NCBI GenBank assembly: GCA_016584495.1
Contig: WAID01000014.1
Location: 434,001 to 498,000, forward strand
Reading direction: 5' to 3'
DNA from: Celoporthe dispersa
Taxonomy: Eukaryota > Ascomycota > Sordariomycetes > Diaporthales > Cryphonectriaceae
Length of the DNA: 64,000 nucleotides
In this document: one piece after another, positions 20,277-30,323 of the stretch
Layout: every line of letters begins with the position of its first letter
How positions within the stretch are numbered: the stretch's first letter is position 1
Translations under genes and position numbers: made by a program
The notes under the pieces: model-generated
The model's database searches: none
What the model saw: the letters and a program-made list of their open reading frames with translations, nothing else
Told to the model about the DNA's origin: nothing

Positions 20277-22386
20277 ATGGAAGCCAACCCAGAGGAACGT
20301 TATACTCTATTGGATAACCGACCCAGGCAGAAGAAGCCTTGGGGCCTCGATTTTCGATCCTCAAGAGGCTTCATACAACTTACTGTTGTCGTCTCGATCT
20401 TCACCGTAAGTTTGGCTGACATGCCCTTCGGGTCTCTTCGGATAAAGATACTGACGATAGAGTCCTAGGATGATGTCCTCTATGGAATAGTAAGTGGTTT
20501 TCACAACTTTTCACCTTGTATTCTGTAGTTTGAGCCCAGTCAATTGATGAATTAATGTGCAGATCGTCCCCGTGCTGCCGAACACGATAGGCGAGCAGTT
20601 CAATCTCTCTCATGATGAAGGTACGAGCCACCATAGATTCGAGTCTCTGTGCTGTCTGCTGACCGAGAACCCCCAGTCCAAGCTTGGATATCTATTTTCC
20701 TCGCCGTCTTTGGGGCCACAGGACTGGTCACTGCGCGTAAGTTCATCTCGACTTCTCTTAATTCTGGCCCCCTTCAGTCAACTATGTGCAGGGAAAAAAA
20801 AGGGAACGAAGAAAAAAAAACCAACAACAAAAAGACTGACTTCAATGGCCATAAAAGTCATCGCAGGCTACATCACTGACCGTACCGGCTCTCGATCGTC
20901 CGTATTTACATCAGGTCTGATCGGAATTACTGCTGCTACTTTCCTCCTCTTTATCGGCTCCTCACTCGCGATGCTCACTATCGCCCGTGCTCTCCAGGGC
21001 ATGGCCACAGCGATCGTCCATACAGTTGGTATTGCTCTCGTGGTTGACAAGTCTCCCCCGGAGAAGCTTGGAAGGACGCTCGGTATCGTCGGTGCTGGGA
21101 TGACAGCAGCTGTGATCGTGGGACCCCTTCTGGGCGGTGCCATCTATCGCTTCGCCGGCTACCAGGCTGTGTTCTATGTTTCCTTCGGGCTGCTCATCGT
21201 TGACCTCGTTTTGCGCTTCATGATGATTGAGAACCCACCGAGAGGCGAAGACGATGAGTCGAACACAGGCCGCTCGAGGGACGAGGTAGTTACACGTCCC
21301 ATGGGCGAAGACAACGGTGGCTACGGAACGATCCGGTCAGATGCGTCTGATCGACACGGTGGACATCTAAACGGGGAGTTCCCAGTCGACGACCAGTCCG
21401 CGCCACAGCATCGGCTGATGAAGCCAGCATGCCCCGATGGCAGAGATACCAGGTGGTATATTCCATCTGGTGTCTATCTGCTGAGCTCGCCTCGAGTTCT
21501 TACTTGCTTGTTCCTCGCCGTCTTGAACGCCGGGATGCTCACCTGCTTTGACAGCGTAAGGAACCCTCCCACCTCGACCCTGGGTGTGTACCATGTGTGT
21601 TCGTTGGCTGATTCGAATGATGCTAGACTCTGCCCATCTTCACTCGCGATCTATTTGGCTGGGACGCACTCTTGCAGGGCCTCATCTTCCTCACCATTGC
21701 CATCCCTAGCCTGTTCGCCCCGGTGACAGGTACAGATTAACTCCCTCTTCAGACTCTCTATATTTTATTACATGGATAATAGATACTGACAGAGATTTGG
21801 TTTTTTCTTTCTTTCTTCAATAGGCCATCTGACTGACAAAGTGGGCGTTCGAGTCCCAATCCTGACTGGTTTCATTCTCGCCACGGCAGCATTCATCCTT
21901 CTCAGCTTCATAGACGGACACCCAGACGCTCTCCACCAAGGTCTGCTCGTCGGCTTCCTAGTCCTCGTCGGCATCGGCCTGACGCTCATCCACCCTGCCA
22001 CCATGGCCGAGATCAACCACGCCGTCCGCGAGGAGGTCGAAGCCCACCCGGAGAGATTCGGCAAAGGGGCCACCGGACAAGCCAATGCCCTGCGAAACTG
22101 TGCCTTCTCCGCAGGCATTACCTTTGGCCCGCTCGTGGCTGGTTTCGTCAAAGAGAGCTTCGGCTGGGCGACCATGACCCGGGCGTTTGCTGTGGCTGGC
22201 GCCGTGGCGTGCGTTAGCACGGCACTGTGGGCTGGGGGTGGATTCTCGAGAGCAAGGAGGAGGAGGGCGGTGGGAGATGGAGTGAAGACGAGGAAAGGTA
22301 AAAAGGAAGATGATTTTTTTTTCTTCTCTTTCTCTTTCTTCTTTTCGAATACGCTCCCAGCCCTTGTACTGAGGCAGCTGACCTGA
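20277..22386 (+). CDS. MFS transporter, DHA1-like (drug:H+ antiporter / vesicular amine type)
   Basis: Polytopic membrane transporter of about 540 aa. Exons: 20277-20405, 20469-20489, 20563-20620, 20677-20736, 20867-21555, 21627-21729, 21824-22386, with consistent phases. Exon 2 is only 21 nt (DDVLYGI) and sits between TM1 (GFIQLTVVVSIFT) and IVPVLPNTIGEQ. The TM2-3 loop YITDRTGSRSS is the MFS A-motif position, repeated in the second half as HLTDKVGVRVP. LQGMATAIVHTVGIALVVD and GIVGAGMTAAVIVGPLLGG fit TM4-TM5. A hydrophilic loop of about 90 residues separates the halves, typical of fungal DHA1 carriers. The tail (DDFFFFSFSFFF) is translated poly-T, and a 63-bp intron-like segment covers it without changing frame. 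Substrate unknown; a partner role for the adjacent P450 is only a guess. Confidence 0.85.
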
Positions 22387-24467
22387 CCATAAAGACAGGG
22401 AGCCAGGACGGCAGCCCGACCGTGGGAGGACTGGGCCCTGACCAGTGACCAGAATCAAGCCTTGATCTGGGCGGCGACCCCATATTCCCACCACACGAGC
22501 AGGCATTATCTACCATGTCATTAGGGATATTATGTTCTCGCCCTCGTCCACAAAGCTCATGGTCATGGCCGGACGAGGTGTCATCCCTGAACTAAAGAGA
22601 CTGTACTGAAGCAACGACACAATGCATGATATTTGTGAATGGCTTAGTTTATATTCTAGAATTCTTCGACCAGAGCGTTGTTGATTTCTATAATAGTCTG
22701 AGCTTACAAATTAGGAACCCAGACTGGTTTGGAGAGCTAGTATATTATGTTTTCGTCAAAAGTAATGAATCTGGCCCTGTCGTCATTCTCGATATGAATA
22801 CTTAGTTCCGGTATCTATCTGACTTACTCCGAGGGCATTCTCGAGCCAGTCTATGCACATGTATACGTACTAGTCCTCATTCCGCCTTGAGGGCTATAGA
22901 TCACATCATTCTCTTGCATAACAAGTAAGGAAGAGGAAAAAGAAAAGGTGGGAACGGGAGACATAGTCCAAGTGGCAATGTATCCCGCCCCTCCCCCCTT
23001 TTCTTCCCACCGTAGGGACCTCACCCCGGACCTCAAAGCCAAAGCTTTCCTATTGGCGACCCCGCAATTCGACCAAGGTGGCACGTTGCGCTCGCGAATA
23101 TTATCGGAGGTCCATAGCGAGGGCTGTGTCTCGATGCGACCCCTCACGTGGCGCCAGAAGGGGAAAAGGAAAGGAAAGGAAAAAAAAAAAAAAAAAAGGA
23201 AGGGTGGCTGCAATGGAGGTGGTCGGGTGAGCCCCTCTCTTCTCACCCCGTTCTTGGGTGTAGCACCGAGACCTTGCTTACGGCTGTTGGCCGTGTGTCC
23301 TGTATGTCTTGCTCGGAGTGGTAACAACATAGTCCTCCCGATCTTAGACCAACGCGGTGCGACCAGCAACCACCCTGTTGTGGCTAAGAGGGAGGGGGCA
23401 ATACGTAATGAATGAGCCGTCGATCAACATATGATTCTCTTTCCCTCGTTCAGGCCTGCTGCCTGCTTCGACTGAGAGCCAGCCTATTGTCCCTTTCTCC
23501 GTGTCTCGGATCGGACCGCCTGTCCGGGTGCCTTTGGGCACTGAAATTGGTGACCCGGTGGTTCAGCCAAGGAACAGCCTGCGAGGGGCCTCAATGGAGT
23601 GATACGACAGTACACGAGACGCAGAGTCATGAGAGGAGAACCAATGATCATGAAATTACACTGCAGAACGGTCGCGGTACTTGTTGGCTAATCTATCATT
23701 GTGTCATGCCTTCACCCGCAGCGTCCTCGCGTCACCCTCGACCTCAATGTTGTTGTTGTTGTTGTTGTTGTTGTTATTACTACCAAGAGAATCTATGCAC
23801 ACTTCACCTTATTTAGCGCGATTTTCTTGTGAGCTGTGTGTCCTGGCACGAGTGATACCGTTTATAGAGAACACGACATGAGTTTCTTCAAGAGAACACA
23901 ACCGGATTTCTGGGAAACTAGTATGACAAGGAGCCCTCTTATGTTGTTCACCGAGTGTGGGGCTACTGTTGAGAGTCCAACATGGACCACATCGTATGTG
24001 TTGTTATTGGCCGCGTGTTAAAGAAAGAAAAAGAAAACTCCCTTTTGTCCGGAATAACACACATGTGCATGCCCGTCCGGCAATTGGGAAATGATCCACT
24101 AGTACATAGATGCGCAAGATGGTGGAAGGGAAGCCCTGTCTCGGTTACGGCCTCAATGCCAGCTGTCACTGGTGACGGTCTGTACCCCTCGTCATTTTCA
24201 GATTCTCTGGGCCGGGGCAATTGAAGGTCTCAGCCCCCTGAACACAAGGCGCCACGGCCGGCGTAAATTGGTTCTCACGGGATCCCAAGCTTCGGATTCA
24301 CAGGCTTCGGAATGATTCAGGGTCTTTGGGGGTGGGTGGTGGGCGGTGGCAGGTTGCCAGCTACTTAAGCTGAAACCCGGACGTTACTCTTCAGCCTCGT
24401 CAACTCATCAACTCGCTTTACATGCGCCCCGTTGGATCATCGGCGAGAGAGAGAGATCGGAGGAACA
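22387..24467. other. 2.1-kb intergenic region, no gene seen
   Basis: Holds an A-rich tract of about 18 bases (near 23180-23198) and a GTT microsatellite (about 23749-23774). No conserved reading frame or RNA gene was recognised. The last 100 bases form the promoter/5' UTR of the next gene, with an out-of-frame ATG at 24422. Confidence 0.55.
23749..23774. repeat. GTT trinucleotide microsatellite
   Basis: About nine perfect gtt units in intergenic sequence. Confidence 0.8.
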
Positions 24468-25571
24468 ATGACCAACACGATGTCAGTCCTCATGCCCCAG
24501 CCGGCCGTCGTCAACGGCATTACCCACGGCGTCTGCAATGGCATCACCAATGGCATCGCCAACGGAGTCACCAACGAAGTGACCGACAAAGTGGCCAATG
24601 GAGTCGCCAACGGAGTCACCAATGGCGTCACCAACGGCGTCTCGCACCGCAAACAGGTACTCTTCTTGTGAGTGGTAATAGGATCCCTTGATCATGAGAA
24701 CATCGAGTCTGTAGTCTGACAGCACGTAGTGACATCGACAATTGCCTCTACCCGAACAGTATGCAAGACAGAAAAGAAGGAGAACATCCTGAGGTAAAGC
24801 CTTTTGATAGTGAGCTGACAAGACCACAGGCGCAAAGGTGCACGACCTCATGGCCGACCGGATCAATTCCTACTTTGAAACCCACCTGAACCTGCCTCGA
24901 GAGGAAGCCGTGAGGCTCCACAGTCAGTACTACCGGAACTATGGCCTCGCCATAGCTGGGCTCATCCGGCACCACAAGATCGACCCTCTGGACTTCAACA
25001 CCAAGGTCGACGACTCGCTCCCCCTCGAGGGCGTGATCAGACCTCGGCCCGGGCTGAAGAAGATGCTCGGGGACATAGACAGGAACAAGGTCAAGCTGTG
25101 GCTCTTCACGAATGCTTACGTGAACCACGCGCGTCGGGTTGTCCGCCTGCTGGGTGTGGAGGAGTACTTTGATGGCGTCACGTACTGCGACTACGCCTCT
25201 GAGCCGTTTGTGTGTAAGCCGGACCGGGATATGTACGCCAAGGCGATGAGGGAGGCGGGCGTCGAGCGGGCCAAGGATTGCTTCTTTGTCGGTGAGTACC
25301 TCTGTGAGGTTTCTTCCACTTTTGCCCCCGTGGTACGGGCTGTCTGGTCCATGGAAAGCATCCTCTTTTACGTGAGCTGACGCGGTGGTGTTACAAAGAC
25401 GACTCATACAGCAACTGCAAGGCCGCGCAGGAGCTCGGTTGGACCGCGGCACATCTTGTGGAGGACAGTGCATCCGTGCCCAAGATGCCCGCATCTCAGC
25501 ACCAGATCAAGCACATCGAAGAGCTGCGGAGCACCTTTCCTCACTTCTTCATGGTGTGCGAGAAGGCCTAG
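24468..25571 (+). CDS. HAD-superfamily pyrimidine 5'-nucleotidase, Sdt1/Phm8-like
   Basis: Cytosolic nucleotide monophosphatase expected to dephosphorylate UMP/CMP or related substrates. Exons 24468-24667, 24730-24758, 24830-25291 and 25399-25571, phases consistent, about 287 aa. HAD motif I is FFDIDNCLYPNS, most of it encoded by the 29-nt second exon. Motif II is LWLFTNAYVNHARR, motif III lies in FVCKPDRDMYAKAM, and motif IV is CFFVDDSYSNCKAAQELG, the fourth exon supplying DDSYSN. TYCDYASEPFVCKP and the cap helix region DRINSYFETHLNL match the Sdt1/Phm8 group. The first 60 residues are unusual: a tandem Asn-Gly-Val/Ile-Thr/Ala array (NGVTNGVTNGVS and variants) preceding the domain. An out-of-frame ATG at 24422 overlaps the start and may dampen translation. 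Confidence 0.88.
24514..24646 (+). repeat. 12-nt tandem repeat array coding NG(V/I)(T/A)
   Basis: About ten imperfect copies of a 12-base unit of the type aacggagtcacc inside exon 1 of the nucleotidase-like gene. In frame they give the four-residue repeat Asn-Gly-Val-Thr and variants (NEVT, DKVA). Confidence 0.75.
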
Positions 25572-25829
25572 GGGTTGATGGACAGAATGTGTGGACATGG
25601 CTCTTGGATCGGCCCGAGATGTTTCGAGCTCCTCGCCATTGTTACGTAGATGGCTAGACTTAATTGCAGAGTTTCGATCTCAGACTGCTGCCATGCGACC
25701 ATGTGATCGTAAAGAGAGGTGATAATTCGCAGAAGAGCATCGGCCCTTTGCAGCACCATTGTGGTGCCAGGCCGTCCATCCTCAGGTTGTGTCCCTCCAA
25801 AAAGCCGGTGTCGACGCCTTGAGATCGGG

Positions 25830-27440
25830 CTGGTCAGCTGAATCAAATCGATTAGTTAACATTACCAGGCAGTGGGAACCGTGGCATGTTGAGCACGACG
25901 ATGTTACGATCGATGTCGAATGATGCACGGTACGGTGTGGGATCGCTGGCGAGAGGCTGGCTGAACTGGAGGTCAGAGCACACACTATTGATACGGTGCA
26001 ATCTCCAGGCCGTTCCCGCCGAGGAAGTAGGTCTCACCGTAGTCCGTCGAGACGGCTGAGGAAAATTAGGCGGGAGTGCACGAGCACACGGAGGGAGATC
26101 CTGCAAGCGTGACGACTCTATCGTTGCACGTTTGTGGGGAATTCTTGCTGAGCAAGCCACAGTGAGATCTGCGGCTCCAGTCAGGACTGAAAATCCATCG
26201 CGTGAAGCCGAGCCGTCATTTCAGAGAGGGCCTAGAGACAGGGGGGGGGCAGAGGTGGTAGAGGAGGAGAGGTGTGGGTTTTCTCGAACGCCACCTCGAG
26301 GTTGCGGCCGCCTCCGGGGTAGAGAAGAGACGTTGTGGCACGTAAGAATAGGCCGTGAAACTCTGTAGTGACGACGATGTTCGGCGGGAAGAAGTAAGCC
26401 CTGGGCTCAGAAGCCTCACCGTAAGTCTGGCAAGGAGGAAGTCGTCGTGCAGACACGCCACATAACTTGGCGTACTCCTCTACCGTGGTTCCAGGTGCAC
26501 TAGCCGCCGCCTCAAAACAGCAGCATAGGCGCTTCGCCCCTTGCAACAATTCGCTATACCGCCGGAGCAGACTCTGAGGCGAGACGAGCCAGGGGACGCC
26601 ACCCGCAAGCCATCTTCCCTCGGTGGCCCCTCGTGTGCGACTGCAGCTCCTCACGGACATCCCACTTCACGGGCTTCCTGCCGATGATCAGTATCTCTCC
26701 TGGTGCCTCTGGTGCCGTCCTCCTGCCTCCACTTTGCCCAGACGGGACACCCGATCAGCTAGCTGTATACTTATGGAACGCCATACACCCGAGGTCCGCT
26801 GGCGACGATGATGCTGTCCCTAACCTTGGCATTCCGAGGAGGCAAGCTACCAGCGCCAATGGCGGCACATCGCTTGGCGCGGTTCGAGGTTTGTGTCCTG
26901 GCAATCGCCTCATCGGCCCTGGTTTCCGGGGCGAAGGCTCATAGTTCCAGTAGGGTATCCGCTGCGGCATCGGGAACATAAGTGACCTCCTCCAAAGGGG
27001 TGCACCGTCTTTCCCCACCCGCCCATCGACGGCGAGGAAGGGCGTCATCATGGGAAGCTCACCGCAGATGCGGCTCGGGGTATTCCCTAAATTAACTTTG
27101 GGGGCAGGTCACATCGACCACCAGCGCCGTGCCGTGTTGTGAAGCGGGCGGGATGATGATGCTTGCGTAGTGAGCGGGTGGAGATGGTCATGGTCCTGCG
27201 AGGAGAACTCACCAACTCTGGCGTGATGAAGGGGATCATCCTCAACAACAATGGCGGTGGCCATGATCTGGGCCGTAGTGAGCCGCAGCGGGCAGGGCGT
27301 GGGATCGGTTCATCGCCACGAACGCTGAGGTGATCCTGCCGAGCTGCGCGAGCCAGTCGTCGGCTCGGACGAGTGCTCGTGCTTGACCTGCTTGGATACC
27401 AGTTCTGTCATTCCAAGAATCGAGGGTGGATCAAGACTTT
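25830..27440 (-). pseudogene. degenerate coding relic, identity uncertain
   Basis: High-GC stretch where protein-like patches appear in changing minus-strand frames but never join. Examples: an ATTAQIMATAIVVEDD-type patch near 27240-27290 (read TTAQIMATAIVVEDD), NRAKRCAAIGAGSLPPRN near 26850, ILIIGRKPVKWDVREEL near 26660, NIVVTTEFHGLFLRATTS near 26340-26400 and DYGETYFLGGNGLEIAPYQ near 26000. In-frame stops separate several of them. I cannot place the family; the first patch faintly recalls the N-terminal domain of copper amine oxidases, but nothing downstream confirms it. Most likely a decayed gene, possibly an undetected multi-exon one with indels. There is no sign of repeat-induced AT enrichment. 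Confidence 0.35.
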
Positions 27441-28282
27441 GAAGCTCAAGATGGAGTCTGACAGCCTGCCGTTGAAGTTAATTGTATTCCAGTGAGGGCT
27501 CCCTGGCTCTGCCAGCATCGAAGAGGAGACGAAAGACTCGGTGTATCCAGACAAGAAAGAAAGAGAAGGAAGGAAAAAAACAAAATGCTGACCAGTAATG
27601 TATTCAACACTCCTGCTGGGGTTCTGTACTGCAGATAGGCAGGCACAGACTCAACATGAATCGCAACGTATCTACCTCTTGAACTCGAGGTCAGCTGAAG
27701 AGGTGTGAGATGCTTCCATTACGACGACGACGACGATGATGATGCCGCTCCTGAGCCGAGGTGCTGCTATCGAGTGCTCGTGTCGACAGTTTGTCGACCA
27801 CTGTGCCTGTGTGAGGTGAAGTTTCGAAAGACGTCCTGCCTCATCTTGTCCACGATTCAAGGTGGCTGTCGGGTTATGTTGATGACTCCTCAGGTGCCAT
27901 GTCTGCGAAACCCAGCGGCTTTGAACTGTCTGGGCTGGTCTGGTCTGCGCACGTTGATTCTGAGTTGGATGGCATTTTTGTCTCGAGTAGGCCACCAGGA
28001 GAAACTACTCGAGGAAGGCCAAGTGGAGGAGGAGGAGGAGGAAGAGGAAGAGGAAGAGGAAGGAGCTGGTGGATGATGACGATGCTTAGACATGACGACG
28101 AGGCCTCGGCTTCAATTCCGCTCGGCTTGTGTCGGGTTTGGCCCCACCAGCAACAACACGACGACGACTTCTTTCTAAACAATGCTGCCCACCAGCGTCG
28201 ACCTCGATCTCGACCTCGACCTGCACCTGCACGCTTGTCAGACCTTTTCTCGCGGTCTCACGATCTCCAAGTGTTTTCGAGG
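27441..28282. other. intergenic / promoter of fumarylacetoacetase with simple repeats
   Basis: Contains GAC/GAT microsatellite (27721-27741) and a GGA/GAA purine tract (28025-28063). The frame upstream of 28283 is open but reads low-complexity residues, so I regard it as 5' UTR. Confidence 0.55.
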
Positions 28283-29689
28283 ATGTCTTCGTCCAAGACA
28301 TGGGTGCCAGGTGTCGGGCCTGACAGCGATTTCTCCCTCGCCAACATCCCCTTCGGCATAGTCACCACGCCCGACGACGAAAGTCCACACGCTGCAACGG
28401 CCATCGGCAGCCATATTCTCGATCTCAAGGTTCTCTCCCAGCAGCCAGACTTCAGCACGCTCTTTCCCTCCCTGAGAGGCCACACGGATGTCTTGGCCTC
28501 GCCCTCTCTCAACTCGCTGGCCGTCCTCGGCCGCTCCGTCCACCGAGAAGTGCGGAGCACCATCCAGGACCTCCTCGCCGAGGACACGAGACACCCAGGC
28601 TTCCTCAGAGACGATGCTGCTCTGCGCGAGAGGGCCCTCGTCCCCATGGCCAAGGTACATACCCACCTGCCCATGGAGATTGGCGACTACACGGACTTCT
28701 ACGCCGGCTACCACCACGCCTTTGGTGTCGGCAGCATGTGGCGTGGCCCTGCCAACGCCCTGCAGCCCAACTACCTTCACCTCCCTGTCGGATATCACGG
28801 CCGCGCCTCCAGCGTTGTTGTGTCGGGATCCCCCATTGTTCGGCCCAGGGGCCAGATCATTGTCGACCCGGCCGCCGAGGGACCCAAGCAGCCTGTGGTC
28901 GCGCCCTCCAGGAAGCTGGACATCGAGCTGGAGCTGGGGTGCTTCGTGGCGCGGGGCAACACGGCAGGCACGAGCATCGATGTCAACAGGGCGGAGGAGG
29001 ACCACATCTTTGGCTACGTGCTTGTCAATGACTGGAGCGCGAGGGACATACAGAACTGGGAGTATGTGCCGCTGGGCCCCTTCAATGGGAAGAACTTCGC
29101 GACCACTATCAGCCCGTGGGTGGTCACACCCGATGCGCTGAGGCCGTTCAGGACCAGTGGGATCCAGGTGGACAATAGGCCCGAGGTGCAGCAGTATCTA
29201 CAGGAGGAGAGCAAGGACAATGTGTTCGATATCGAGTGCTATGTTGACCTAACAAGTGGGTGCCTCTCTCTCCCTCCCTCCCCCCCTATACCGTGGTGGT
29301 TACCTTATGTGTGTCCCTGCTGACATCTCCCTCCCTCTCTCCCCCCAAAAGCACCTGAGGGGGACACTACAACCCTGTCTAAGGTGTCGTCCAAGAACCT
29401 TATCTGGTCGTTCCCTCAGATGCTCGCCCACCACACCTTGGGCGGCTGTCCCATGCGCACAGGTGACATGATCGCCTCTGGCACCATCAGCGGTACAGGG
29501 TCCTCTGAGTACGGCAGCTTGCTTGAGATGAGCCAGGGCGGGAAGAAGGCGATCCTGCTCTACGGTATGGATGCCCGCATGTTCCTCAAGGACGGCGACA
29601 CCATCACCCTCAGGGCATCAGCTGGCGGGCCTGACCAGAAAGTCGGCTTTGGCGACTGCAGCGGGAGGATCTTTAGCAAAGCTGCCTAG
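28283..29689 (+). CDS. fahA: fumarylacetoacetase (fumarylacetoacetate hydrolase)
   Basis: Last enzyme of tyrosine/phenylalanine catabolism: hydrolyses 4-fumarylacetoacetate to fumarate and acetoacetate in the cytosol. Exons 28283-29255 and 29352-29689 (96-bp intron, donor gtgggt) give about 436 aa, the family length. Begins MSSSKTWVPGV with the N-terminal SH3-like domain (SDFSLANIPFGI). The metal and active-site region is intact: IGDYTDFYAGYHHAFGVGSM, YHGRASSVVVSG, KLDIELELGCFV and GYVLVNDWSARDIQNWEYVP, LGPFNGKNF. The second exon carries LAHHTLGGCPMRTGDMIASG and ends GRIFSKAA. It stands alone: no homogentisate dioxygenase or maleylacetoacetate isomerase is adjacent, unlike the clustered arrangement of Aspergillus. 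The 5' extension from 27899 was not used. Confidence 0.93.
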
Positions 29690-30323
29690 GACTTCGGCTC
29701 CTGCTGTGTTTCTTTGCGTCTCGTGTGGAATGCTGAAACACACGCCATCTAGATGGCCATCAGGTCTGTCCAGAAATTAAGAGCCCGTTCATACGCCAGG
29801 GATAAGGCTCAGCGCTGCGCTGGCTCCTCTCGGGGGAGAGAGAGGCTGGTCTAGAAAAAACCCTCTCTAGGCTCATGGATCCGTATTTTGTTATAACCGT
29901 CTCCAATGTGCCGTAATCAGACCGCACGGGCACATGCAGTAGCATATTCATCAAAAGGAAAACCGAGACGGGTAATGCGCTGCGGTCACACACCCTGAAA
30001 CACCCGCGACCCGGAATCACATTGATAGCAGAGGAAGAACAGCAGAGGCAGGAATAATAGGGCGTGGAGATTGATCTTCATGCGTTTGGAATTCAACCTT
30101 CGTCTTGTGCTAGAGTCCACTCAATTAATTACGAGATCTCTTGTGCATTTGATGGTGCGGAAGAACGAAAACCGAAATCCACCCCAGGCAGCTGCGCTGA
30201 TCACTTCTCACCGCTGTTTTCGTGCACGCCGTCCAAGCAGGAAACATCAGCTTCGAATCTGAAACGTGAAGAATTCGGGGACGGGGAGGAACCGTTACAC
30301 ACGCACGCACACGCATTTCGGTC
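29690..30323. other. intergenic spacer, no gene seen
   Basis: 3' UTR of fumarylacetoacetase and promoter of the next gene. Nothing else conserved. Confidence 0.6.

Noticed and set aside
21840..21862. gttcgagtccc string resembling a tRNA B box
   Set aside because: Lies inside the coding sequence of the MFS gene (VGVRVP) and no matching A box or cloverleaf is present.
16929..22386. Secondary-metabolite gene cluster around the P450 and MFS genes
   Set aside because: No polyketide synthase, NRPS, terpene synthase or tailoring set nearby; two such genes side by side are common by chance.
27721..27741. GAC/GAT repeat as a coding or CRISPR-like array
   Set aside because: Simple microsatellite without spacers; no cas genes and a eukaryotic context.
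27899..28282. N-terminal extension of fumarylacetoacetase in an open frame from 27899
   Set aside because: Low-complexity Gly/Arg and His/Asp residues from purine repeats; the family starts at MSSSKTWV (28283).
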